A stretch of DNA of 58,526 bases from an uncultured Schlesneria sp. (GTDB lineage: Bacteria > Planctomycetota > Planctomycetia > Planctomycetales > Planctomycetaceae), in NCBI GenBank assembly GCA_903904835.1, contig CAIVEI010000210.1, forward strand, positions 1 to 58,526. The letters run 5' to 3'. Shown one piece after another: positions 48,001 through 55,171 of this stretch; position 1 is the stretch's first letter; the number at the start of each line of letters is the position of its first letter. The position numbers were made by a program, and so were the translations under genes. The notes beneath the pieces were generated by a model. It worked only from the letters and a program-made list of their open reading frames with translations. It ran no database searches and was not told the origin of the DNA.

Positions 48001-48128
48001 GAAAGAACAACGGTCAGTGACATCAGAAACGCGCAGGCAATGATCGATCGGATCGCGGTGAAGAATGGATTTCGATTTCCGCCGGTAACTCGGGTGTGAA
48101 TCTTGCCGAATTGGTTGTTCAACGTCAT
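45099..48128 (-). CDS. Sulfatase-like protein with lost catalytic residues, fused to SGNH hydrolase
   Basis: 1009 residues with a signal peptide/anchor at about 22-44. Residues 47-520 form a sulfatase domain (NVVLIIIDDLGWADLG, LLTSDNGGVCNGNG, TGRYPQRVG). The formylglycine site is normally C-S-P-T-R; here it is G97-S-P-T-R (codon GGT, 47838-47840). GKWHLG is GKWNLG, with N164 (codon AAT) for the conserved His. The sulfatase half therefore probably cannot cleave sulfate esters. Residues about 535-660 are a beta-rich domain. The last 200 or so residues are an SGNH/GDSL esterase-like domain with VSGDSISYG (Ser), GGWGVP, YGMNDVG and NHPSDFGH. It might bind a sulfated polysaccharide while the SGNH part removes acetyl or other ester groups; this is inference. 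Confidence 0.9.
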   Translation of the reverse strand: MTLNNQFGKIHTRVTGGNRNPFFTAIRSIIACAFLMSLTVVLSADETRPNVVLIIIDDLGWADLGCYGSKFHKTPNLDRLASDGMRFTQAYAAAPVGSPTRAAIMTGRYPQRVGITTSVLGKVDDPSRRLKPPEVAPQLPLSEVTIAEALKQVGYVTGSIGKWNLGGQGFGPKEQGFDISLAGIDVVSDSYRDVAPYTDQAGNKLPGLEQAPDGEFLTDRLAAEAEKFIADHKSKPFFLYLPHFAVHMPANPNPEIVAKYGKMPTEPNGSQINPNYAAMIESMDVAVGRVVKALDELQLSQNTLVLLTSDNGGVCNGNGQIIPSTSNAPLRDGMGHLYEGGLRVPLLVKWPGVVKAGTTNDTVVSCLDFFPTIIEACRGSDKQLSLDGVSLVPLLKGTGQISRDALYWHFPHYNVNAGAKPGSAIRAGDWKLIEYYETTPHDVYDNPQAGTHTGRRELFNVNKNGGEGQNFIYEKADVAKELAVKLARWREAVGAKMPSDNPSYTPNLQADDGSVMMPSSTADVFGVMLRYEPLPNKDTIGYWVKKDDWASYEFTLKKPGRFHLVPHVGCGTNGGSLVHFEVAGQTLPLKVPGTGHFQNFVPQDLGIVTLDKPGRYTLTVKPQQQVGVAVMDVRRIELRPVTVAETLPELHLLEPFWRSATVFRESVLCVEDNPNQPATGKLLFPATKILSVHTANGQKQFLEGIDFTIAADGKQIIRTEKSKIPYLKSSDLFMPRGARPVWAGGAQPAVPCALPHKLGDPETHLLFDNGHWFHDQQIEVTYVRTTEDWPEEGPKFDAAKLPKTLARLKAKQKLTIAVSGDSISYGLNASGLVGASPFMPMYPDLVAAQLRTTYGGEVALFNRAVGGWGVPNGLADLDKLLESSPDLVIIAYGMNDVGRRNPDAYREGIHQMVSRIQAAQPQAEIILVATMVGNDQWTHTPREMFPKYLEALKSLGGDGVALVDLTTLWTEMLKRKRDCDLTGNGVNHPSDFGHRVYASALLSLLIDKQ

Positions 48129-48271
48129 GCTCCTGTGGGAGTCGTGAATAGGTCATGTGAGGGGGAAGCAGACACGACAAAGAGTATCGCGTGTTGCTCA
48201 CCTGTGGAACTGATTGGCCGATTGATTGCTTCAATCAATCGACCAATCGATTAAGAAAAAAGGACAATGGC

Positions 48272-49396
48272 ATGTCGTTGCGGCGCACACCACTTTTTGA
48301 TTGGCATACGAACCATAACGGCCGCATGGTGGAATTCGGCGGTTGGGAAATGCCGGTCCAATACACCAGTATCGTGGACGAACACCACACCGTGCGAAAG
48401 GGGGTCGGGTTATTTGATATTTCCCATATGGGGCGACTGAGCTTTATTGGTGCCGATGCGTCCCGGTTGTTAGCTCATCTGCTGACTTGCCGTGTCGACA
48501 ATCTTGTTGACGGCCAGATTCGATACGGACTGGTCTGTAACGACGCAGGAGGAATTCTGGATGATGTGCTCGTCAACCGGATTGATGCGACATCGTTTGG
48601 ACTCGTCGTCAACGCCGGCAATCGCGAAAAGATCGTCGATTGGATCGGGAAGCGAACGGCAGATATCGCCGCCGCAAACCAATCGCTCGATCTTCGCTTC
48701 CAGGATCATACTCTTGAAACTGCAATGATCGCCGTTCAAGGGCCGCTGGCGCTGAAACTGCTCAATCAGGTGACAAGCGAGAGCTTTGACTCGATGAAGT
48801 ACTACACCGGACGAAGTATCAAGCTCGAAGGGGTTCCCGCGTTTGTCAGTCGAACTGGCTATACAGGGGAGGATGGCTTCGAGTTGATCGTTCCCAACGC
48901 GTCAGCCACAGGCTTGTGGGAAACGTTGATGGAGTCCGGCCGCGACATGGGTGTCAAACCTTGTGGACTCGGATGCCGTGACACGCTTCGTCTTGAAGCC
49001 GCCATGCCCCTTTATGGACACGAACTTTTAGAGACCATCGATCCGCTGACGGCAGGACTTGCCTCGTCAGTCAAATTGGAGAAACCGGAATTCATCGGTC
49101 GCGATGCATTGGCCGGGATCGCAGAACAGACAAATCGAAATGTTCGAGTCGGTTTGAGGTTGGGCTCGCGCCGGATTGCTCGTGAGCACAGCGAAATCTT
49201 TGTGGGGGCTGATCGAGTTGGCGAAGTAACGTCGGGGACATTTTCACCAACGCTGGAACAGGCGATCGCAATGGCGTACGTCACTGCGGAACATTCAAAA
49301 ATTGGTTCATCGGTCGAAATCGATATTCGCGGAAAACGTGAATCAGCCGAAGTGGTTGCGCTTCCATTCTATAAGAGGGCAAAGCATGGAACGTGA
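48272..49396 (+). CDS. gcvT: Aminomethyltransferase (glycine cleavage T-protein)
   Basis: 374 residues from ATG 48272 with AGGA at 48261-48264. The folate-dependent T-protein moves the aminomethyl carbon from lipoyl-H protein to tetrahydrofolate. Family stretches: FDWHTNHNGRMVEFGGWEMP, VGLFDISHMGRLSF, RTGYTGEDGFEL and CRDTLRLEAAMPLYGHEL. The C-terminal barrel SGTFSPTLEQAIAMAYV is complete. No gcvH or gcvP is adjacent. The stop codon is overlapped by 11 bases by the next, unrelated reading frame (the Fe-S subunit), so the gene is in an unusual transcriptional unit. Confidence 0.94.
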   Translation: MSLRRTPLFDWHTNHNGRMVEFGGWEMPVQYTSIVDEHHTVRKGVGLFDISHMGRLSFIGADASRLLAHLLTCRVDNLVDGQIRYGLVCNDAGGILDDVLVNRIDATSFGLVVNAGNREKIVDWIGKRTADIAAANQSLDLRFQDHTLETAMIAVQGPLALKLLNQVTSESFDSMKYYTGRSIKLEGVPAFVSRTGYTGEDGFELIVPNASATGLWETLMESGRDMGVKPCGLGCRDTLRLEAAMPLYGHELLETIDPLTAGLASSVKLEKPEFIGRDALAGIAEQTNRNVRVGLRLGSRRIAREHSEIFVGADRVGEVTSGTFSPTLEQAIAMAYVTAEHSKIGSSVEIDIRGKRESAEVVALPFYKRAKHGT

Positions 49397-50009
49397 TGAG
49401 GTCAATCGCGTCGGTGCAGGATTTAGCCGCCGCGAATTTCTGAAGGGGTCTGGTGCCGCTGTGGTCGCTGGAGCCGCCGCCACATCGGCGGTCGAAGGAC
49501 CGTTAGAAGCTCAGCAGCCGGCAACCAAAATCATTTCGGCAGAACCTCACACGATCAAACTCAACGTCAACGGTAAGGATCAAAATTTGACAGTCGAGCC
49601 GCGAGTCCTGTTAATCGACGCCTTGCGGAATGATTTGAATTTGACGGGCTGCAAAGATGTCTGTGATCGTTCGACGTGCGGTGCCTGTACGGTCTTGATT
49701 GACGGAAAGCCTGTCTACGCATGCACGCGGTTTGCGATTGAGGTTGTGGGACAAAAGGTCGTCACGGCAGAGTCACTGCATTCCCTCGAAAAGACGGACG
49801 ATGTCGTGACTGCCTTCTGTAAATATGACGCGATCCAATGTGGTTTCTGTACCCCGGGCTTTGTGATGGCAGTTCGAGGTTTCTGTAACCAGAATCCTGG
49901 CGCGACTGAGGATGCGTGTCGTCGCGCCTTGGGTGGGAACATCTGTCGGTGTGGAATATACGACGGAGTTTTGAAGGCGGCATACGACACAGCCCAGATT
50001 GCACAATAA
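49386..50009 (+). CDS. [2Fe-2S] subunit of a molybdopterin oxidoreductase, Tat-exported
   Basis: 207 residues from ATG 49386. A Tat signal SRREFLKGSGAAVVAGAAA (14-32) shows export to the periplasm. Two [2Fe-2S] domains follow: GCKDVCDRSTCGACTV with a fourth Cys in YACTR, and QCGFCTPGFVM plus GGNICRCGIYDG. The pattern fits the small subunit of xanthine dehydrogenase/aldehyde oxidase enzymes of the PaoA (YagT) type. It overlaps gcvT by 11 bases. The Mo and FAD subunits follow; without signals of their own they should be carried across the membrane by this subunit. Confidence 0.93.
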   Translation: MERDEVNRVGAGFSRREFLKGSGAAVVAGAAATSAVEGPLEAQQPATKIISAEPHTIKLNVNGKDQNLTVEPRVLLIDALRNDLNLTGCKDVCDRSTCGACTVLIDGKPVYACTRFAIEVVGQKVVTAESLHSLEKTDDVVTAFCKYDAIQCGFCTPGFVMAVRGFCNQNPGATEDACRRALGGNICRCGIYDGVLKAAYDTAQIAQ

Positions 50010-50170
50010 ACGATTGAGAAACTTCTTGTGCCACTGCTTGGCCGTCTTCGGCCAAGCAGTGCTCTTGTGTGTTTACCGCAATCAACGTCGTACCGAGATT
50101 TTTCGATAGCAAACGAATCAGCAGGAAAGTTCACGACACTTTCGTCGTACGTGGATGAGGATCAAACGAC
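50010..50170. repeat. Palindrome between Fe-S and Mo subunit genes
   Basis: CACTGCTTGGCCG and CGGCCAAGCAGTG (50032-50061) form a 13-bp stem with a short loop, without a T-run. It looks like a REP-type element inside the operon and might trim or slow the transcript. The remainder leads to the Mo subunit start, where GAGG lies 10 bases before the ATG. Confidence 0.7.
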
Positions 50171-52339
50171 ATGGTCGAACGGAAAATCGGTTGGGAGCCT
50201 CAAGGGTCACATACCCTCGTCGGTGGCGAGATCCAGCGAGTCGACGGCAAGGTTAAAGCGTCCGGGCAGGCCAAGTACACGAACGACATTAACACTCCTG
50301 GGACACTGTTTGCAAAACTGCTGACGTCGCCGCACGCTCACGCAAAGTTGGTTCTTTTGAACATCGAAAAAGCCAAAGGGGTCAAAGGGGTGAAATCAGT
50401 CCTGGCAATCGCCAAGGTGGGTGACGAGATCCAGTACGAAGGTTGGCCGATTGTGGCGATTGCGGCCGAACGGCCTGAGTTTGCGGAAGACGGTCTGCGT
50501 GCCGTTGAATTCAAGTTTGAGCCGCTCCCGCATTTCGTGGATGGATCTGATTTCAAAGGAGCCGTAGAGGCTGACGTGACTGTCGGCGGTAAACCGCTGA
50601 AGCTGACGAAGTCGGTGGGAAAGTCCGGGCAAGGGGATGTTGAAGTCGCGTTGAAAGAGGCCAAACACGTTCACCGGGGAACGTATGGCATTCACATGAT
50701 CACTCACATGAGTATGGAACCGCATGGGTCGCATGCCGCGTGGGACGGCGAAAACTTGAACGTCGCGCTGTCGACAGAGAATGTTTCCGGGACATCAGGC
50801 CAGTACGTGCAACCGGTCGGCGTCGATGCCATGAACGTCAATATCCGATGCGATTTTTTGGGAAGTGGTTTCGGGTCGAAGTCTACCGTCGATGAATGGG
50901 ATGTTGCCTGTGCAAAACTGGCCAAAGCAACAGGTAAGCCAGTTCGGCTGATGCTGAGTCGTACCACGGAAATGCAAATCGGCGGTAACCGACCCTCGGC
51001 GTTTGCGGAAGTGACCGTGGCTTGCGATGCCGAAGGGAACGTGACCGCCTGGGATAGTCGTCACTGGGGATCGAACGGTTTGCAGGGTTCGATTGTCGAT
51101 CACGATGTGACCCCTTATGTTTTTCTGCCGAAGACTCGTCAAAGCGTTTCAACGGGTATCGCGACGAATTGCAGTCCTGAACGTCCCTGGCGAGCACCTC
51201 ATCATCCGCAGGCCTGTGCCTATACTCAAACTGCATTGGATGACCTGGCTGCCAAGGCTGGAATCGACTCTCTTCAGTTCTTTCAAAAGAATCTGAACCT
51301 GACCAGCCTGCCTCATATTTATGGCCCGGAACTCGAGATCGCGGCGAAACTGATCGATTGGAAAGGGAAATGGCATCCGCGCGGTAAGGGATCAGGAAAC
51401 GGTCCGGTCAAGCGGGGTGTCGGGGTCGCGTTGCATACTTGGGACGGTGCTGCAAACCAATCGAACGTGACACTGAAAGTCCATTCCGACGGTTCAGTGG
51501 AGGTCGTTACAGGAAGTCAGGATGTTGGAACAGGAACGCGAACGTGTATCGCTCAGGTCGCCGCCGACACGTTTGGTGTGTCGATGTCAACGATCAAGGT
51601 CTCGCTCGGTTCAAATCAGTTTCCTAAAGCGGGACCATCGGAAGGAAGTTCGACGATCGGCGGCGTGACTGGTCCAGTCAGGCGAACGGCTCAACAGGCA
51701 CTTTGGAAGATTCTCGATCTCGTCGCCGCCAAATACACCGTCGAGAGAACGACGTTGACCGCTCGAGACGGAAAAGTCTGGTTGGGCGAAAAAGAGGTTT
51801 GTACCTGGAAACAGGCAGCGACCCTGGTTGGACCAATGGGCCTGGAACTATACGGCGGGCCTGTCACCGAAGACGAGGGTTTGACCAATCATCAGGTGGG
51901 TGGTGTTCAAATGGCCGAAGTCGCCGTGGATACAGAAACCGGGGTGATACGGATCGTGAAGATGGTCGCCGTTCAGGACGCCGGGATGATCGTGAACCGT
52001 TTGCTGGCTCGCAGTCAGGTCTACAGCGGACTGATCATGGGGATCGCGTATTCCTTAAGCGAAGAACGAATCATGGACAATAAAACGGGGCGGTTTATCA
52101 ATGCCAACCTGAATGACTATAAGCTGCCACGGATTGGCGACATCGGCGATCTTGTTGTCGAGTTTTACGAACCCGAAAGCGAATACAAACGGGGAGTCAT
52201 CGGGCTCAGTGAGCCTCCGGTAATCTCCACCGGTGCCGCCATCTCGAATGCCGTGGCGAATGCCGTTGGAGTTCGAGTCCCGGTTCTTCCTCTGACACCC
52301 AAGCGGGTTCTCGACGCATTGAAAGGAGCCAAAGGATGA
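50171..52339 (+). CDS. Molybdopterin-binding subunit, xanthine dehydrogenase/PaoC type
   Basis: 722 residues, one aldehyde oxidase/xanthine dehydrogenase large subunit. The N-terminal a/b hammerhead domain (RVDGKVKASGQAKYTNDINT) is followed by the molybdopterin-binding domain: GSGFGSKSTVDEWD, ASRPW-like ERPWRAPHHPQ, DVGTGTRTC and GPSEGSSTIGG. Near the C-terminus GLSEPPVISTGAAI holds the Glu that acts as active-site base. It hydroxylates an aldehyde or N-heterocycle using water. There is no signal peptide. The FAD gene start overlaps its stop as ATGA. The substrate cannot be read from the sequence. Confidence 0.94.
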   Translation: MVERKIGWEPQGSHTLVGGEIQRVDGKVKASGQAKYTNDINTPGTLFAKLLTSPHAHAKLVLLNIEKAKGVKGVKSVLAIAKVGDEIQYEGWPIVAIAAERPEFAEDGLRAVEFKFEPLPHFVDGSDFKGAVEADVTVGGKPLKLTKSVGKSGQGDVEVALKEAKHVHRGTYGIHMITHMSMEPHGSHAAWDGENLNVALSTENVSGTSGQYVQPVGVDAMNVNIRCDFLGSGFGSKSTVDEWDVACAKLAKATGKPVRLMLSRTTEMQIGGNRPSAFAEVTVACDAEGNVTAWDSRHWGSNGLQGSIVDHDVTPYVFLPKTRQSVSTGIATNCSPERPWRAPHHPQACAYTQTALDDLAAKAGIDSLQFFQKNLNLTSLPHIYGPELEIAAKLIDWKGKWHPRGKGSGNGPVKRGVGVALHTWDGAANQSNVTLKVHSDGSVEVVTGSQDVGTGTRTCIAQVAADTFGVSMSTIKVSLGSNQFPKAGPSEGSSTIGGVTGPVRRTAQQALWKILDLVAAKYTVERTTLTARDGKVWLGEKEVCTWKQAATLVGPMGLELYGGPVTEDEGLTNHQVGGVQMAEVAVDTETGVIRIVKMVAVQDAGMIVNRLLARSQVYSGLIMGIAYSLSEERIMDNKTGRFINANLNDYKLPRIGDIGDLVVEFYEPESEYKRGVIGLSEPPVISTGAAISNAVANAVGVRVPVLPLTPKRVLDALKGAKG

Positions 52340-53361
52340 AATCCTTCGAATACGCTCGACCAACAACAGAAGCGGAAGCGGTTGAATTCCTCGGTGAGAA
52401 TGGCATTCAAGCAGCCATCCTGGCGGGTGGAACCGATCTGACCAGCCTCCTGCGAGCAGAACTCGTCAGCCCGTCCCGTGTCGTTGATCTCAAGCAAGTT
52501 CCCTCGTTGCATCAGGTGACTCGCCTCGAGGGCGGAGTTCAGATCGGTGCGCTGGTCACGCTTGCAGACCTCGCGACAAATCCCTTACTCGCCGGATATC
52601 CTTCGTTGTTCGATGTCGTCGACGGTGTGCGTTCGATTCAAGTTCAAGGGAGTGGCACGATCGGTGGCGATCTGTGTCACCTGCCGAACTGCTGGTATTT
52701 TCGTAAAGGATATGGATTACTAGGCCAGGACAACGGTGTATCGCTGCCGGAAACCGGCGACAACCGCTATCACGCGATCTTCGGCAACGAAGGAGCAGCC
52801 AAGTTCGTCAACGCGTCTCGCTTCGCGCCGGCACTGATAGCGTGGGGTGCAAAAGTCCGCATCGTCGGCACCTCACACAAAACAACTTCCCGTGACCGAT
52901 CAGGCGGTTCATCGGTCGATGCGGAGTGGATTCCTTTGGAGTATTTTTATGTGACTCCTAAAACGGAACGACAGGGAAACACGATCTTAAAGCCGGGCCA
53001 GTTCGTGTCTCACATCTGGTTGCCCGACGCGAATCAGATTACTAGCGCCACTTACGAAGTCCTGCAGATGGAGGGACTCGATTGGCCGCTCGCCGCAGCA
53101 AGCGTCTGCCTGGACGTCGACGGTGGTTTCGTGCGTGGCGCGAGCATCGTGATGGGGCACGTTGCTCCGACCCCCTGGGTTGCTGGTGACGCAAGCCGCT
53201 GGCTGATTGGACGACAGATCGACGAGGATACCGCAGGAGTCGCAGCCGATGTCGCGGTATCAAGTGCAAAACCGCTGTCGATGAACGAATACAAAGTCCA
53301 GATTGCCCGAACTGCGGTCAAACGGGCGTTATTGAAAGCAACAGGTCAGCTTGATTCGTAG
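52336..53361 (+). CDS. FAD-binding subunit, xanthine dehydrogenase/PaoB type
   Basis: 341 residues. A CoxM/YagS-like flavoprotein that passes electrons from the Fe-S subunit. Motifs: ILAGGTDLTSLLR (near residues 32-44), SGTIGGDLCHLPNC (about 109-122) and a C-terminal CO-dehydrogenase flavoprotein tail (LDVDGGFVRGASIVMGHVAP). PaoB-type subunits can hold a [4Fe-4S] cluster in the loop after GGDL; here the loop (about 119-150) keeps only one or two Cys, so the cluster is probably absent. The gene ends the gcvT-to-FAD operon; a hairpin overlaps its stop codon (53358-53383). Confidence 0.93.
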   Translation: MKSFEYARPTTEAEAVEFLGENGIQAAILAGGTDLTSLLRAELVSPSRVVDLKQVPSLHQVTRLEGGVQIGALVTLADLATNPLLAGYPSLFDVVDGVRSIQVQGSGTIGGDLCHLPNCWYFRKGYGLLGQDNGVSLPETGDNRYHAIFGNEGAAKFVNASRFAPALIAWGAKVRIVGTSHKTTSRDRSGGSSVDAEWIPLEYFYVTPKTERQGNTILKPGQFVSHIWLPDANQITSATYEVLQMEGLDWPLAAASVCLDVDGGFVRGASIVMGHVAPTPWVAGDASRWLIGRQIDEDTAGVAADVAVSSAKPLSMNEYKVQIARTAVKRALLKATGQLDS

Positions 53362-53519
53362 CATGGTCTTCAGCCCGTGCTACACAACATCTTGTGCGGG
53401 CTAAAGCCCATACGACAACAATTGACATCCTTGGTGCTGCGGTTTCAATATTGTTCGGAGTCCAATACCCGGACCGACGCTAGCAGCGTCGCCCACGTGG
53501 ACGACGCTGCTAGCGTCGG
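53358..53519. repeat. Cluster of three REP-like palindromes
   Basis: First GTAGCATGG/CCGTGCTAC (53358-53383, overlapping the stop codon), then the GGGCTAAAGCCC palindrome (53397-53410) also at the left window edge, then the GACGCTAGCAGCGTC pair (53473-53519) also at 6889-6942. The remaining bases to 53807 hold no recognisable gene. Confidence 0.8.
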
Positions 53520-53807
53520 AAACATTCCGCAAGAACGACATGGCCATGAGAATCTCAAACGTCGCGTCGTCGAGATGCGGGGATCCAACCTTTCAGTCCT
53601 TTCATGAGTTGTCTCAGTCCGCCACGATGAAACGCCAAAGTAGTCCCCCCCTGAATCCATCTCTTTTACGCATGCGTGACAATCGACACAGCGGGTCGCT
53701 GCCACAAGAGTTCCTCTACTGACGGTTCGAACTCTCAACGCTGAAAAACGAAGCGAGCCGAGAGACTGATTCTCTCGGCCAGTTCGTTCACCGATTCGAA
53801 TTCAAAT

Positions 53808-54791
53808 TCAATGAGGGACTCCGACGGCTGTCGCCGCCCGCAAGCATCTGTTTTTCCTGTCGCGGATGACAGCACCGATCAACAGAACCGTAAGACCGAG
53901 CAGGGCACTGGCACCTGAACCGGGCTCCGGCACGGACTGGGCTGATGAATCGGAATAAACCACGATAGTGTCGTTGCCGGTCTCGGCAACAAGAAGATTT
54001 CCATTCTGGTCGAATGCCAGATTATAGGGTTTGCTCCCTGACCCCGTTAAAATGCTCTGGATATAGTCACCCGAGGCGCTGAACTCTGCCACACTATCCC
54101 CATTAAAGTTAGCCGCGAAAATATTGCCGTTCTTGTCCATCGCGATGCCATATGGACCATTCAAATAACTACTGCTGATTTCACGAACTTCGTTTCCGTT
54201 CTTGTCGAACTCACGAATCAGGTTTGCGTTCCGTATGGGACTGTAGAGATTGCCACTCTGATCCACGACCATAAAGGCACCGAAGGGGTTGCCGAAGTTC
54301 TGAAGTGCAGCCCCGCTATTGGTAAACTCCTGAATATGCTCACTTCCACTCGGACCATTCTCGGCATAAATGTGGTCATTGCTGGTAATCACAACGCCAT
54401 AAGGATACCCGCCGGTAGGAATCGTGCGGAGATAGTCACCGGCCTGGTTGTACTCCTGCACTCCGCCGCTAAAGTAGTTGGAGACATAAATATTATTGCT
54501 GCTATCCAGGGCAACGCCGATCGGCTCATTATAATTTCCGAATCCTATGGTTCGGATAAAAGTACCCGAACTCGTGAATTCCTGGAGCCGTGTGTCGTCG
54601 GTGACGTAAATGTTACCTGAACTGTCGACGGCAATCGCGGTAGGAAATTGGAACTGCCCATCGCCGGTGCCGTTGCTGCCGAAACTGCTCACGACGCTAA
54701 ATGACCCTGCCTGGGCAACCGGCACCGAGAGTAGACTCAGGCCGATGGCAACAAGACCGAGAGCCGAAGCAAATGAACGGGGTTTTCGCAT
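53808..54791 (-). CDS. NHL beta-propeller protein with PEP-CTERM anchor
   Basis: 327 residues. A signal peptide (ALGLVAIGLSLLSVPVAQAG) is followed by about six NHL repeats of 40 residues (PTAIAVDSSGNIYVTDD, PIGVALDSSNNIYVSN, PYGIAMDKNGNIFAAN) that form a beta propeller like that of SMP-30 or Vgb proteins. The end is a PEP-CTERM sorting signal: VPEPGSGASALLGL, a membrane helix and the basic tail RDRKNR. Such proteins are cut and placed on the surface by an exosortase, which is not in this window. AGGAG lies 10 bases upstream of the ATG. Confidence 0.92.
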   Translation of the reverse strand: MRKPRSFASALGLVAIGLSLLSVPVAQAGSFSVVSSFGSNGTGDGQFQFPTAIAVDSSGNIYVTDDTRLQEFTSSGTFIRTIGFGNYNEPIGVALDSSNNIYVSNYFSGGVQEYNQAGDYLRTIPTGGYPYGVVITSNDHIYAENGPSGSEHIQEFTNSGAALQNFGNPFGAFMVVDQSGNLYSPIRNANLIREFDKNGNEVREISSSYLNGPYGIAMDKNGNIFAANFNGDSVAEFSASGDYIQSILTGSGSKPYNLAFDQNGNLLVAETGNDTIVVYSDSSAQSVPEPGSGASALLGLTVLLIGAVIRDRKNRCLRAATAVGVPH

Positions 54792-55171
54792 AATGTGGAG
54801 ACTCCTTGTGCAAACAGTGTTGTGGGTTTTGGCGCTCAGAGGTTACTGAGGCCATTCATGAGAAGTTGCGGTGATGCTACGAAGACCTGTTCCAGGCAAT
54901 CTGATTTGCTCGTGGTCAACTCTCCGGTGCTTCACGCCCCCCTTCTGCTTAAATAGGCGTAATCGGCACCAGGAGCGCCTCACGTATTTTTGTGATGCGC
55001 TCCCAAAATGCATCGGAAGGCCTGAATTGGCGCTGTGCCGTGTTGATGCCAAAACGACGAACGAAAGCCGTAGCATGGGCTTTAGCCCGTGCGGAACACT
55101 TCATATTGGCAGCTAATGCCAACACGACAAAACCGCACAACCTCGTTGGGGCCAATGGAAACTTTCGACAA
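54792..55171. other. Intergenic region with palindrome
   Basis: About 380 bases between two minus-strand genes. A hairpin GCACGGGCTAAAGCCCATGC (read on the minus strand, about 55070-55092) belongs to the GGGCTAAAGCCC family. No gene or clear terminator recognised otherwise; the promoter for the NHL gene should be near 54850. Confidence 0.5.
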
